DNA of 64,000 nucleotides. Source: Aphis gossypii. Lineage: Eukaryota; Arthropoda; Insecta; Hemiptera; Aphididae. The number at the start of each line of letters is the position of its first letter. Within the stretch, counting starts at the first letter, position 1. The stretch is from assembly GCF_020184175.1 (NCBI RefSeq), contig NW_026083269.1:1-64000 (forward strand), written 5' to 3'. The notes beneath the pieces were generated by a model. It was not told the DNA's origin. It worked only from the letters and a program-made list of their open reading frames with translations, and did not search any database. Positions 23,900-36,992 of this stretch are shown in pieces. The translations under genes were made by a program, and so were the position numbers.

Positions 23900-25001
23900 C
23901 GTCCATAAATCACGAACACATAACGTGTTTTTCTGATAAATTCGTAAAAAACGAAAATAAATTTTTAATTGATAGCGGATATACGGATATACGGACATAA
24001 TTAAAATTTCAACTTTAAAAGGGCACATAATTGTAAACGAGAAAGATAAAAAAAATATTAAAGAAATACATGCAAGCCCAGTAGGAACAATAGGATCAGT
24101 CGTTATTCCAATTTATATTAACGAACAATCTTTTGTGGTTAAATTCGATATTATGCAAGACGATTTCCCAATACCCGAAGCAGGTATATTAAGCATAACG
24201 TTTCTAAAATTAAATAAAGTTGTGTTAGATTGGGATAAAGAAGTGGTAATAATACCAGAAAAAATAAATAATAATACGATAATTATTCCGCCGAGAAGTA
24301 ATTGTGTATTACAGATTAAAGCCGATGAAAAAATCGATCATAAATTAATAACGGTAAAAAAAAACACGAAATTAATGAAAACGTAATAATAGCTAATAGT
24401 ATCAGTCCACTCAGCCCAGTCAGAGGTGATAAAATAATTAGTAATATCATAAATATATCCGAGCAACCGTTTATAATTAATAGTAATCTAAAATGGAAAC
24501 CTTACAAACGATAACGTTTTTATCGCGAACGAAGAGAATCAATCGGTTAATAAAATTAAAAAAATAAAAGAAACTATTAATACGGATCATCTTAGTGAGG
24601 GAGAACGCGATAACATAATAGACTTATGCTGTCGTTTTTCCGATTTGTTTTTTTTTTTTTTTGAAGGTGATCGATTAAGTGCTACTGACACACAAAATGA
24701 ATACACCGCGTTGCGTTAAACCGATTAACATACGTCCATATAAGTTACCACATGCGTACCAGGACGAAATTGAAAGACATGTGAAGGAGATGAAGGAAGC
24801 GAATATAATACGCGATTCCGTATCACCGTTTAATTTTCCACTGGTAGTAGTAAAAAAGAAAAAGGATGCGGAAGGAAAACAAAAATTGCGAGTGTGCGTA
24901 GATTTTCGTAAACTAAATGAGGTTACTGAGAATGAAGCTTATGGTCTACCGAATATTCTAGAAATATTAAAATCCTTGGGCTCATCGAAGTACTCTTCCA
25001 C
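23900..25001 (+). pseudogene. Gypsy-1 protease and RT N-terminal half, truncated
   Basis: A retropepsin-like LIDSG motif lies at about 23965, with frame breaks on both sides. The ORF at 24135-24386 covers the rest of the protease and a linker. After a polyT tract (24647-24662) the RT begins: RPYKLPHAYQDEIERHVKEM, then NFPLVVVKKKKD and LRVCVDFRKLNE. The sequence stops abruptly at GSSKYSST (24980-25001), just before the expected LDLxSGY block with the first catalytic Asp, because a hAT begins at 25002. The remaining RT reappears at about 62173. Confidence 0.82.
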
Positions 25002-26658
25002 TAGTGCTGTTCGGTCAGACCGATTTTTTTATTAACCGGTCAACCAAACCGGTTTTGACCGGTTAAACCGCGACTGCCTTATTCGGTCTTGACCGAATTC
25101 GGTTATTACGGTTAAATCGGTCAACGGCCAATTCGGTTTCATCTTCCAAAACGTACAAATCGGTTAATTCGGTCAAATCGACCTAAATGATTAAACCGGT
25201 CAATTTAGTTAAGTCGAGTAGACTACCAAAACTATTTTATCAGTCTTGACTCTTGAGTTCTTGACTGAATTTAGTAAAAAGTTAACAAGGTTAAATTGGT
25301 TAAAAAATCAAAACTAATTTGTTCATTTCAAAAACTGTTTTGGGCTAAACCCTTGTTAGGCCCTCATTATTATAATATACCTAATAAATGCAATAAAATT
25401 TAATTTTGTTAATTAAAATTTGTTATTATTATTATTTTATAACATGCATGTTTGATGAATATTGTGTTCGTTATAAAAACTTAAACTTAATGCCTATAAT
25501 CTATACTTTTAAGTTTTAACAACTAGAAGTAAATGTATTCAACTACCTAGCAGTTCGCTTTTTTTATTTCTAGAATCTAGATCCTCGTCTGTCTATAACA
25601 TAATATATATTATGGACTTATGGTTATCATGTGACATGTATATTATCATGGTTTTTACATTTTATATTATTTGTAAATAATATACAGTTCGGAATCTCTG
25701 TTAGATTATTTGACGAAACTCTCTAGTCTCTAATCTATAGTTTATAGTATTTACCTGTAATGATATTTTTAAAGTAATCTTTAAATTCTTTCGAACTTTA
25801 CCTGGCTTTCTCTATAACGAAAATCATATAATTATTGAATTATTTTACCTATTATAAGTTTTTTCAAGCAACTATCAACAGTATTAATTATCGAGTTTTC
25901 AAATAAAGGGGGATAAAATAAAATACTGAGAGCAATGTTAAAAAGTAAACCTTTAAACAAAGTGAATATTTTCTTGATTATATTATTTTTTTTCAGTTTT
26001 TTATTGTTTATAACTTAATAAGTAGGTACCTAGGTACCTATCTAATTTAAAATTGTAGATGTTTGTACTTTGTATAAATCAATATGTGTAACAAATACAT
26101 GAAAATATCAACTACTAAGAACTAAAAGATACGTATTTTATTTCTATAAGTGTGTATAAAATATAATAATGTATTTTAAAAGTTTAAGCTTTAAAGTAAC
26201 CACAAATACAATTTTTAAATTACAACAAAATAACTAAAATCGCTTTTTGTTTTAATATACATTTTAGTCCAAATTTGATATTAAAATATCTGAATGATAT
26301 TTATCATAGAGGATAGTCACTATGTAGTATATTTCTACATTTAAACATATAAAACTGTACATCGCAAATACAATCACTATAATACGTGGCTTCTTTAAAA
26401 TTTTTAAAATTTAAACAACATTTAATAAACGAATGGTAGCAAATGAAAATGGAAAAATATGTTGGGTATTGGGATACAAATTAAATATTCTGTATATTAT
26501 ATGTTATGAAGTATGAACACTATGAACTGGCCACTAGGACGATACTACAATAGTTCGATAACACATAAAACAAAAATACATAAGAATCGAGATAAAAATA
26601 AAAACTGTCATTATTTTTTAAGCCTACACTGATAACCATATTGAATAAATCTATTTTA
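25002..26658 (+). mobile_element. Left end and 5' flank of ZBED-type hAT element
   Basis: The sequence changes from Gypsy RT to TAGTGCTGTTCGGTCAGACC at 25002, a hAT-like terminus. Over the next 220 bp come many copies of CGGTC/ACCGGTT in both orientations, like transposase-binding subterminal repeats. The rest to 26658 is AT-rich without a gene. It would be the 5' non-coding part of the ZBED hAT whose BED exon is at 46278, separated from it by the Jockey insertion. The right end appears lost near 62165. The link between this terminus and the ZBED gene is inferred from order and orientation. Confidence 0.5.
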
Positions 26659-26879
26659 GGTTTGTATTTTTGTATTTTTTTTTTTTTTTTCAGTTCGTGC
26701 TCAGACACCGTACAGTCCGCACGTATATTGTCTAGCACACCGCTTATCTGTTCCGATAGCATAGTCGTTAGTGCTCGCCGTCGCGCCCTGCGCTCATTAC
26801 GTTATCAAGCTGACGGTAATGTTTAATTTACCGTACATCCCAAGTTTAATAACATCATTAACTCGCTATCGAGATCACC

Positions 26880-28218
26880 ATGAATAATAATCAACCAAAC
26901 AAACCCAATAATATAATTAATAACAAATCGAACAAAACCGTTCCGCCGATTACTATCTCAAAAACAATTACAACAACGAATACAAAAGCTAACACTTTAG
27001 ATTCTGGATGGTAAATACAATCAAATAAACGTCTACACTCCAACTCCTCAAACTCACTATCTGAACCCTCATCTCCGAATGCGAATATGAATATAAATGG
27101 TAAACAAAAACACATAAAAAAAAGTCTTTACTTCACGCAACAGGTTCGAACCACTTGCCCAAGATGATCCATTCGACCCACCCATTATTGAAAACACTTC
27201 TACAAATTTTCAGCAAAATGATGTTGAAAATGATATAATAGAAAATGAAAACACACCAATTAAACCTCCTCCGCCTATTTTTGTTAAAGGTGTCGAAGAT
27301 TTTCCCGCACTATGTACAGAACTAATAGAGCTTATAGGTGTTGACAAATTTATATGTAAATCTTCAACAAATTCTCTGAAAATTCAAACTACAGACCCTA
27401 ATGCCTACAGAGTATTAGTACAGTACCTTAAAGCTAAAAATGCTGAGTATCATACATACCAGCTTAAAGAAGAGAAACCACTTCGGATAGTTATACGTAA
27501 CCTCCACCCATCCACGCCTCTAAGTCTAATAAAAGAAGAGTTAGAAGTTCGTCTCTACGAGGTAAAGCAAGTTACCAATGTTCTACATAAAATCAATAAA
27601 AATCCCCTCCCCTTATTTTTCGTTGATCTCGAACCAACACTGAAATTCAATGAAATTTTTAAAATGTCTTCACTACTTTATTGTAAAATAAAAATCGAAG
27701 AGTCGTACAAACCGAAGACAATCAGCCAATGCTTCAACTGTCAACAATATGGACACACCAGAACCTACTGCGGCTACCAACCCCGATGCGTTCGCTGCGG
27801 AGCAGATCATCAGTCAACTGCTTGCCCGAACCCACGCGATGCTCCTCCGAAATGCGCTCACTGTTCTCAAAACCGCCTAGCCAACTACAAGGGCTGCACA
27901 ATTTATAAAGAACTCCAACGTCGTAAGAAATCCAGCACACCAAGTAATCGATTACAAAATAATTTTAATATCCAAACCACTAATGTACAAAGTAGCCATC
28001 CACCTGTTCGCACTTTCCCAAATCACCCCTCTCCTCAAACGCAAACTTACGCTCAGGCCACGTCCAACACACCGGATTTCGTTGCCCCTCCTCCCTCTAC
28101 TGATATTCAGCCGCCTGATTTAAGCAAATTACTAACAAATTTTTTAGCCGAATTCAAAAATGTTATAAATCCACTAATCTCTCTATTAACTAAAGTAATA
28201 TCCAAGCTCCTCGACTAA
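26880..28218 (+). pseudogene. Jockey ORF1 (Gag-like, CCHC knuckles)
   Basis: ORF1 proteins of Jockey elements bind the element RNA. After an N-terminal piece in one frame (MNNNQPNKPNN, 26880-27013), a stop and a frame change, the main part from about 27270 has FVKGVEDFPALC, then an RRM-like region (LRIVIRNLHPSTPLSLIKEE). Three knuckles follow: CFNCQQYGHTRTYC, CVRCGADHQSTAC and CAHCSQNRLANYKGC (about 27730-27900). A Pro-rich linker and a C-terminal helix end at TAA 28216-28218. The CR1-like element is inserted a few bases after the stop. Confidence 0.85.
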
Positions 28219-28472
28219 TAATCAGTTATCGATTTGTAGCGGTCGAGGACGGTTGTTGGTCGGTTGTTGTTCGCTCGCTTATCGTTATTATCGCTTTACG
28301 TTTGTCGTTATCAACTGACTTTTGACCTCGACGGTCGACTTTAATGCACCGTGCACGTATCGTTAGCCCGTCGTAGTGTAACGTTACGTTAATCGCCACT
28401 TTATCGCTATAGTCCGTACGTGTACGTTGTTATTAGCGTACGTTATAAATTATTTCTCTATAATATTTTAAG

Positions 28473-29369
28473 ATGCCCACATGCAATAGTTGTTCTGTTA
28501 ACATAACAACAGCCCTTTCCATAACATGCAATGATTGCAATTTGACCTGGCATGCAAAATGTCAAAAATTATCTAAGGATGATGTGGATTATCTTAAAGA
28601 AGCTGATACTATTTGGAGATGTCAAAAATGTTCTAAAGTCAAAAGAGCTTCTCTTCGACTAGAAAATAATGTCGACTCAGGAAATGTGGATTTATCCGAA
28701 ATAAAAGAAATAATTCTTCAACTCAGAGACAGTTTTCAAAATTTCAAGGATGATACTGGCAACAACTTTGATAATCTAAACTCTAAATTTAGCGCTATTG
28801 ATAGTATCATTACAGAAAACAAAATACTAAAAACTCAAATTATTCTACTAGAAAACAAAATTGAATCCATTGAACGCCGCCAAATTGCCAATGATATAAT
28901 TATTGATGGAGTACCAGAAAATAAATCAGAAAACTGTTCATTACTTATTCAAAAAATCGGTAAGGAACTAAATTTAAATATAAACACCACTATGATCAAC
29001 GATTGTCATAGAATTGGTTTCTACCGTAATAACGTACGTCCTAGAAGAATAATAGTTAGTTTTATGAACCACCAAGATAAAATAAACATATTAAAAGCTC
29101 GCCAAGTAGCAAGAAACTTCTCTACTAAAAATATAGATATGCTACCAGAAAACCCTATTTACATAAGAGAAAACCTAACTACTAAGGGCAATAAGCTTTT
29201 CAAAGAAGCCAGAGACTTTAGAAAACAATTCAACTTCCAATTTGTCTGGACAAAAAATGGCCTCATATTTCTACGTAAAAATGAAACGGAGAAAATTATA
29301 TGTGTCGACAATGAAGATACAATCCACAGCCTCAAATCACAAAATGAACATTTAAACTCAAAAAACTAA
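28473..29369 (+). CDS. ORF1 of CR1/L2-like element: PHD finger plus FP/RRM-like domain
   Basis: The 298-residue frame opens with a PHD-type finger in Cys4-His-Cys3 order: CNSC at residue 4, CNDC at 20, then HAKC and CQKC up to residue 53. A coiled coil spans about 76-135 (EIKEIILQLRDSF to LLENKIESIERRQ). From about 138 there is a domain like baculovirus FP and LINE ORF1 RRM proteins: IIIDGVPE, then NDCHRIG and RRIIVSF, and a C-terminal IYIRENLT..KLFKEAR region. Such proteins are RNA chaperones in the element's RNP. The ATG at 28473 directly precedes the first Cys pair, so the start is firm. No stop or frameshift is seen. Confidence 0.88.
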   Translation: MPTCNSCSVNITTALSITCNDCNLTWHAKCQKLSKDDVDYLKEADTIWRCQKCSKVKRASLRLENNVDSGNVDLSEIKEIILQLRDSFQNFKDDTGNNFDNLNSKFSAIDSIITENKILKTQIILLENKIESIERRQIANDIIIDGVPENKSENCSLLIQKIGKELNLNINTTMINDCHRIGFYRNNVRPRRIIVSFMNHQDKINILKARQVARNFSTKNIDMLPENPIYIRENLTTKGNKLFKEARDFRKQFNFQFVWTKNGLIFLRKNETEKIICVDNEDTIHSLKSQNEHLNSKN

Positions 29370-29826
29370 AATTCCTAATTATTAAAATCATACACATAAC
29401 TTTTTCATATAATTTTGTACTCTATAATTATTATTCAATATTTCTTTTATCGCCTTTTGTACAATCATTGTTAACTATATACATCACACACATAATCTTT
29501 TACAATCGCTATACCTATGTCGCAACAATTTATACTTATCATTATGCTAAATTGGTTCTATTTGACTTATCTGCACGCAACATATTCATATTGGGATTTC
29601 ATGATTCATTTATTTACCACCCATTAATTTACCTTCATTTAAGATTAAATAATTTAAATCGCTATCTGATTTCCCATAACACAAAAAAATTATATAATAA
29701 TGCCGATACTCTTAATAACTTACACATGCTAAATTTATAAATAACCTTACTAAAAGTACATTTGAACTTGATAAAACAAATGCGATAAATCTAATTGAAT
29801 GTTCATTCAATAATTTAAATACCAAA

Positions 29827-32731
29827 ATGTATACAGAACATGCGATCAATATATTCTCTGTAAATATTTGTAGTCTAAAAAAACATTTTGATGAATTGTG
29901 CATTATTATTGATAATATGGAAACTAAATTTAAAGTAATTGTTCTCACGGAAGCTTGGCTAGGTTTAGAAAATGTTTCTGCAAATAATTTCTTAATGAAT
30001 GGCTATACAACTCACTCGACTACGAACAACAAAAATCAAAACGATGGTGTGGTAGTTTACTTAAAAGATTCTCTAAAAGATGTCCTTGTAACCGAAATTT
30101 ACTCAAATGCTTTAACAACATTAGAAATTACCTTTAAAAAATCAAAAATAGACTTCTTGATTTATTCGCTTTACAGATCACCCAATAGTAACTTTGAAAT
30201 AGCTTTGAATGATTTAAATGACATAATACTATATAACTCTAATTTAAAAACAGCTAAGTATAAAATTTTTCTAGGGGATTTAAATATCGATCTGCTTAAA
30301 TCATCGAAAATGAGGGACGATTATTTGCTAGCAATGGCACAATTCAATTTCTCTCCTCTAATTAATAAAATCACAAGACCTGCATCAAACACATGTATAG
30401 ATCATATATTTATAAAAACTAAGTCTTTAGCTAATATAATACCAATAATTGTACATTCAAATATAACCGATCACTACCCAACCATACTTAGTATAGGTAA
30501 TTTAACAGATAACCGTAACAATACAGCAAACCCTTTAAAATTATTAAAAATCGACGATATCAAATTAGCTAATCTAATTCAAAGTCATAATTGGTCTGAA
30601 ATAACTAAACTTATAAATGCCGAGAAATCAATTCAATATTTTACGGAAACAATAAATAATTTAAAAAACAAAGCCTCATCTGAAATATCATTTTCCTCTA
30701 AAACCAAAAAATTAAAACCCTGGTCTAGCACAGATATAATTAACTCCATAAGACATGGGGATCGCCTACACCTACAAGTCAGAAAACATCCTCATAATGT
30801 AAAACTAAAAGAGTTTTACCTTAAATTTAGGAATAAATTAACAAATATTATCAAAGAAGCTAAAATCACATACCTATTACAAAAAAGAACTACAGAAATC
30901 CGGTAATAACACAAAACTTAAATGGAAAATAATTAACGATATTACAACAAGAAAGAGCAACACAAGTAACTTCAAAAAATTACTAACTAACATAAATATT
31001 AATACCGTACTTAATAAATGCGAACCAGCATATACATTAGCAAATCAATTTAATAACTATTTCATAAACGTGGCCTCTGACTTAATAATACAACTACAAA
31101 ATCGCAATAATACTAATATTCCTACTACTTCCAATACTCATAGTATTATTCAATCATCAAATAATATATATTTAAAGAAATTTGAGCCTATTACAACTAA
31201 TGATATCATGGATGCCATTTCTAAATTAAAAAACGGTTCATCTCCCGGTATCGACAAGATATCTTCCGACTTATTAAAAAAATATAAAACAATATTATGT
31301 AAACCATTATGTCACATTTTTAACCTATGTATATCCGAAAATAAAGTACCAGATGCATTCAAAGTAGCATTAATAACACCTATACATAAAAAAGGCCCTA
31401 TGTCTTCTATTAATAATTTTCGACCTATATCGGTTATATCAAATATAGCTAAAATATTTGAAAAAATCATAAAAACAAGATTAATATCTTATTTAGAATC
31501 GAATAATATACTTTTTAAAAATCAGTTTGGTTTTAGACCTAACAAAAGTACTGACCAAGCAATTGCTCATGTGACAAAATTTATCTACACTGCACTTGAA
31601 GAAAATAAAAAATGTGCAACAATTTATTTAGATCTTGCCAAAGCTTTCGATACCGTAAACCATGATAAACTTTTATATAAAATGCAAGAAATAGGTATAA
31701 CCAGCAATGCTTTATCTCTATTTGATTCTTATTTGAAAAACAGGAAACAATTGGTAAAAATAAATAACTGTATCTCTGATGAACAATTAATAAAATGCGG
31801 TGTACCACAAGGTACAACGCTATCGCCGGTCCTATTCAATATTCAATTAAATGACATTAAATTATTAAATCTAAAAAGCCATATAATATGTTACGCTGAT
31901 GACACTGTATTAATTTGTATAGGTAATACTTGGAATGAAGTTCTAAGATACATTGAGGATGATCTAAAATGTATTGATAACTGGCTTTGTAATAATAACT
32001 TATTTCTTAACTTCGACAAATCAGCTATCATACTACACTCTTTATCTAAGCACACTTTACCACCAATAAAAGATATAAAAATCCATGAATATAATTGTAC
32101 AATAACAGACTCATGTTCCTGTAAATCAGTTATTGTTGTTAAAAACTATAAATATTTAGGTATAGAAATGAGTTCCGACATGAAATGGAAAAAACAAATC
32201 GATTATATGTCTAACAAATTAAGAAAAATGATATACATAATTAAACAACTACGTGAGATATTACCATCGAAGGAAATTAGAAATATATATTTAACTCTAT
32301 TTGAATCTATAATCACATACGGTATAATAGGATGGGGAGGGGCATATGATAATGTTCTAACACAACTTCAAAAATGCCAAAACTCAATTATTAGAGTTGC
32401 GACTAAAAAAGATTGGAGATATCCAACAAAAAAACTGTATGAAGATTTTAACGTTCTTAATATAAACAATTTATATATCAAAATTATTACTATATATTTA
32501 AAAAAGCATAATCAATTATCTCCTATTAGTCATGAGGTTAATACTAGACACGCAGCTAATAACTTTTCTTTAGATTGGCCAAAAAAAACCGGATGCCGTA
32601 AAGTATACCATTTCTTGGGAACTCATATTTATAATTTAATGCATATCCATATAGCTAATATGCCTTTACTTGCTTTTAAAAAACACATTTCCCATTGGCT
32701 CCAATATGAATATAATGCGAGTAAAATTTAA
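29827..32731 (+). pseudogene. ORF2 of CR1/L2-like element: APE endonuclease and RT, one frameshift
   Basis: The first frame (29827-30906) is an APE-type endonuclease with FSVNICSL, VLTEAWL (catalytic Glu), YSLYRSPNS, FLGDLNIDLL (Asp/Asn), CIDHIF and TDHYPT (catalytic His). The second (continuing from about 30890, annotated ATG 31070, to 32731) is the RT: NFRPISVISNIAKIFEKII, NQFGFRPNKSTDQAI, YLDLAKAFDTVNH, CGVPQGTTLSPVLFNI and ICYADDTVLI (the YADD active site), then a C-terminal KYLGIEMSSDMKW thumb region. The two frames are separated by a single one-base change near 30880 in an A-rich run. Otherwise no disruption was found, so this is a fairly young copy. Confidence 0.9.
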
Positions 32732-32979
32732 AATATTATAACCATTCAATTTCTATTTTATAATTTAATATCATATAGGTAATATTATTATATTTGTATT
32801 TCATTCTGTCTTATATCTCTCATGCTATATTTTAGATATGTAATATTTAATTTAGAATATTGTAAATTGATAACCCTGGGCCTCCACACGAGTTTTCTCA
32901 GTGAGGCCCAGTAATCTTTTTGATTTCAAATAAAAAAAAAAAAATAAAAATAAAAAAATAAAAAATAATGACTAATAAT

Positions 32980-33045
32980 AACTACAATAAATCTGTCACC
33001 GACGATTCGCTCTTAATACTACAATTTAACGCCAATGGACCAATG
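32980..33045 (+). pseudogene. Jockey ORF2, extreme N-terminus
   Basis: After the right target duplication of the CR1-like element, the Jockey resumes with an endonuclease start (SLLILQFNANGP, about 33009-33044). The matching region is cut after about 25 codons by the left end of Harbinger-1. The next Jockey sequence, beyond 37345, begins roughly 150 codons further into the endonuclease, so part of the domain is deleted. Confidence 0.72.
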
Positions 33046-33319
33046 GACAATGTATTCATAGTCGATGCTTAAGAATAAGCATTGCTTAAGCTATACTTAT
33101 GACTTAATTGAAATTCATAAACAAAACTTTTGTTTCATAAAGAAAAAGTACTGCTTTAAGTATTGCATTTTAAAAAGGTTAGGGCTGACCATGCTTAAGC
33201 AATTCTTTTCATGATTATCATATAGGTAATTGTTATCGATTTATCGTTTTTTACTTCATAAAATCATTTTCAATTTTGTATTTACTTTTCTATAATACTC
33301 CTGTCATAATAATCATAAA

Positions 33320-34700
33320 ATGGATGAATTTTATAATTTAATTGATTTTTATGACCGGGTTGCAATGCACGAACGAGTTCCCAAAAGGTATGTGAGAGAT
33401 ATGCAAAATCCAATAGATTACTACAGTGACAAAGAGTTCAAAAACAGATTCAGGTTTGTAAATATTTTCTGTAAGCTAATTATGCATATGAAAATAATAA
33501 ATATGAATATATAAATCGTACATGATATACTTTGGCAACATGCATTTATGAATTTAATAGATTTTCTAAAACTTCAGTTATTGAATGTTTAATGCCTCTA
33601 ATATTTAATGAAATTGAAGCTGTCACTACAATGAGGGGTTTACCAGTTCCTCAACTTATTAAACTTTTAGCAGTATTACGATTTTATGGAACAGGAAACA
33701 TTCAAGTAAAAAAAAACATTTTTAATTATATTTAAATTAGAATATAAATACTTCTATATCAGTTATTTTTAAAATTGTGTAATTACAGTTAGTTTCGGGT
33801 GATTTGGTTTGAATTAGTCAACCATCAATAAGTAGATGTGTTAAACATATTTCCCAGGTTATTTTAAAAAGTTTTAAAAAATTTATAAAATTTCCATCAA
33901 ACCCACAAGAACAAAGACAAAACCAATTGTTATTTTACAATATTGCAGGTAATTTTTAGTTGAAATATAGAACTATATTTAGTTTGAAATAAATTTACAA
34001 TTTTAATTTAGGCTTTGTTGGTGTTGATGGAACAGTAGATTGTACTCACATCCCAATACAAAGTCCTGGAGGAGACCAAGCTGAAAATTTTAGAAACAGG
34101 AAAGGTATATTTTCAATCAACGTACAAATTGTTAGTGGCCCTAAATGTGAGATCTTAGATATTGTTGCAAGATGGCCTGGTTCTGTTCACGACAGTCGTA
34201 TTTTTAGGTAAAACATTACATTACAACAAATCCATGACATAATTGTAGTTATTACCTATATTTTACTCAATTATAGCAACAGCAATGTCAATATGATGTA
34301 CGAACAAAGGCAATTACCAGGATGCCTTTTAGGTGATGGTTGTTATCCACAATTGCAATATTTATTTACTCCAATCAGAAATCGACAAACTATAGCAGAA
34401 GAGAGATATAATAAAGCCCATATTGCAACAAGAAATACCGTAGAAAGATTGAATGGCATACTAAAAAGAAGGTTTGGCTGTCTATCAAAAAAGTTAGCCA
34501 CCAAACTTAGTACAACATTATTAATTATATCAGCTTGTGCAGTTCTTCATAATATTGCCATATTTAGATACGAAGAACTTCCACAAAACCTAGAGGAAGA
34601 GTTTGATTATAATCAAATAGTTCAACAGGAATACAATGGTCCACCTAATGTATATGGCAATATAATAAGATCCGAATTCATTATTAGACATTTTCAATAA
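33320..34700 (+). pseudogene. Harbinger-1 DDE_Tnp_4 transposase, one nonsense codon
   Basis: Five exons with good splice signals: 33320-33453, 33561-33705, 33789-33948, 34012-34207 and 34277-34700. They encode MDEFYNLIDFYDR, RFSKTSVIECLMPLIFNEIE (helix-turn-helix region) and the catalytic core: GVDGTVDCTHIPI (first Asp), LLGDGCYPQ (second Asp) and RNTVERLNGILKRRF (third acid, Glu). Family proteins are 350-400 residues and this one fits. One TGA at 33811-33813 replaces the Gly expected in the LVSGDLVGISQPSISR-like stretch; otherwise the frame is clean. The partner Myb/SANT gene is 300 bp downstream on the opposite strand, tail to tail. Confidence 0.88.
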
Positions 34701-34999
34701 AATGTAGTAAAACAATATATTTCAATAAAATAATATACTAAAACAATATATTAACAAACAAAATAAAAACTCTTTATACTGATAATTAACAATGCTAATT
34801 AATATTCCTACTATATATAATAATATAATAAAAATATGAATATTATACTACCTAACTTTGGCGTTGAAAAAAATGAAAATAATACAAAAAAAAAAAAATT
34901 AACCTTTTTTATGCATAAATCCCATATCTTTGGGCAGCCTGAAGACTGTATTAAGACACAAAATACAACTCTTAAATAAAACTATTTACTATTTAACTA

Positions 35000-36992
35000 T
35001 TAATTACTATCACTATCATATATTAATCTTTTTTTCAATGTTTCAATTTCCATCTGGTAAGTTTCTTGCTTAAAATTTAATTCGTTTTCTGAGATTTCTG
35101 TTTCTATTTTTCTTTTTTTTAAAAGTTCCCTTTCATTTTCAATTTTTAAAAGTATTTCTTGTTTTAATAAACCATGCATTTCTTCATCGTTTTTTTTTTG
35201 ATTTTCAAGTCTTTCCATTCTAGATGATATCTCAGAAGTAAAATTCAATTTATTTTTTTCCTTCTTAGTTCTAGTCACATTCTCATTACTAAACTGTTTA
35301 GAAGTTACTTCATTTTCAATATTTTTAGTGAAAGTTTGTACATCATTATCATTTGAATCTATTTTAACAACAATACAAGTAATAAAATACATTTTTATTC
35401 ATACACAAAATATTTCTTGACAAATTGTTAATAACAATTACCAGAGAGATTCTCATCATCAATACAACTAAATTCCAAAGTTCCATCAGGTGTAACGGTA
35501 CATTGTACATCACTATCAATGGCACCTGGTATTTCAAGTGCGATGTTTGCAAATTGGTCAATTGCTGGATTTTCTAATAGTTTAGGTACTTCTGGACCAC
35601 CCCCTGTTCTTAAAAGAGCTTGTTTGTGGGCAGTTATTTCTGATTTTCTTTTAGTTTTAATATTGTTCCAGCATTTTTTGACTTGAACTAATGTTCTCTA
35701 TAACATACAAAAAATAAAATACATAGGTAATACATATATATATATATATATATATAACACCAAATATTGAAAAAAAAAACCTAACTTTGGTCTTAGATTA
35801 ATTTGAACAGATATTTTTTTATAAAATCAAGACATTGATAGCAAACTAGTACATAGTAATATGTACCATTAATGCACTCATGTATATAAATGTTATTTTG
35901 AATACAATTATAGATTTACCATTGTACATTATGATCAAGTGCTTCTTAAGAATGAACCACTTATTTTAACTCCTTCAATTAGATGAAACAAAACATAAAA
36001 CAGTAAAGAACAATAACAGTAACAGAACAATTGCAAATGATGTATGTATCTAATCAAATTAATTCAAATTCAGGTTTAAACCAGACTTAAATTATTTATC
36101 TGGTTCCAATGTAGTATCCTCTTTTATTGAGTTTCCATCAAATATAATTTGAGCTCAGGTACATAAAAAGCTTTTAAATAATACTATAATAATATTCTTA
36201 TTTTTTTTTATTTTGTTATACAACAATAAATGTATAGCCTATAATATTATCAATTAGGTATGTTTGTTAATTTTAAGTAAATAAATGTAGGTATGTATTT
36301 AATAACAGGTGAAATCAAGTATATTACTATTGGCAAAGTAATATATGAATTGTATATTATTATTATTTTTTTTTTTTATTAAAATTGAAAATTTGCAATC
36401 TTTGATATGCATAATAGGTATGCACAATAAGAAAATTTGATAAAAATAAAATAGTTAAAATATGGCATTGAATTATTCCATAAAAAGCAAAAAAGATATT
36501 TATTTAATTAACTGTGTAAGGACCAGAGTACTTAAAATATAATTGGCTTTAATTTCTAAATGATTTACATTATTTATTTATTTTAGATTATAAATACATA
36601 TAATATTATTTATAATTAATATAAAGATTAATTTAAATAGATTAATATATATTGTACACACTTAAATTTATGGAGTCTGCGCCAATGTCGATGATAGTTA
36701 AATAGTTAAATAATTAAATAACATTTTGCATTGTACATAATAATTTAATTATTGTACAATATAAGTTTTTATTGGAAATTTGAAATAAATTCACAATTGT
36801 ACTTACTATTGGATGATTGCCCATTGAATTAAATTCTTGAGTAATTTTTTCCCATGCATTATTTTTTTCATGAATGCTGGTGGAATCAGTTTTTTTGTTT
36901 TCTACTATGTAATGCTTCTGAACCAATTCCGTTATTAACGTTTTTTCTGTTGATGAGTAAGCTAATCCTTTCCCCATTATCACAGACAACAA
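35000..36992 (-). CDS. Harbinger-1 Myb/SANT-like DNA-binding protein
   Basis: Three exons on the minus strand: 36992-36807 (a second ATG at 36977 begins MGKGLAYSS), 35697-35442 and 35358-35000. Exon 1 encodes a Myb/SANT-like helix set (STEKTLITELVQKHYIVE, then AWEKITQEFNS), completed in exon 2 by RTLVQVKKCWNNIKTKRK. Exon 2 continues PEVPKLLENPAID and an acidic segment. Exon 3 is a Lys/Glu-rich coiled coil (MERLENQKKNDEEMHGLLKQ) ending DSDSN. In Harbinger elements this protein binds the transposase and helps it enter the nucleus and reach the ends. No disabling change was seen, and the introns have GT/AG borders. Confidence 0.8.

Larger units (their letters stand above)
28223..32969 (+). mobile_element. 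CR1/L2-like non-LTR element, nearly intact
   Basis: A perfect 10-bp target duplication GACTAATAAT (28213-28222 and 32970-32979) flanks 4747 bp. A GC-rich 5' UTR (28223-28472) contains repeated CGTTATCG and GTCG strings. Two ORFs follow, with an A-rich tail at 32930-32969. PHD-finger ORF1 and an APE-RT ORF2 without RNase H place it in the CR1/L2/Crack group; which clade exactly is not decided here. Confidence 0.92.

Noticed and set aside
22108..25001. Gypsy-1 as an independent, complete element ending near 25 kb
   Set aside because: RT stops before its first catalytic block, there is no integrase or 3' LTR before 25002, and a matching pol half reappears at 62173.
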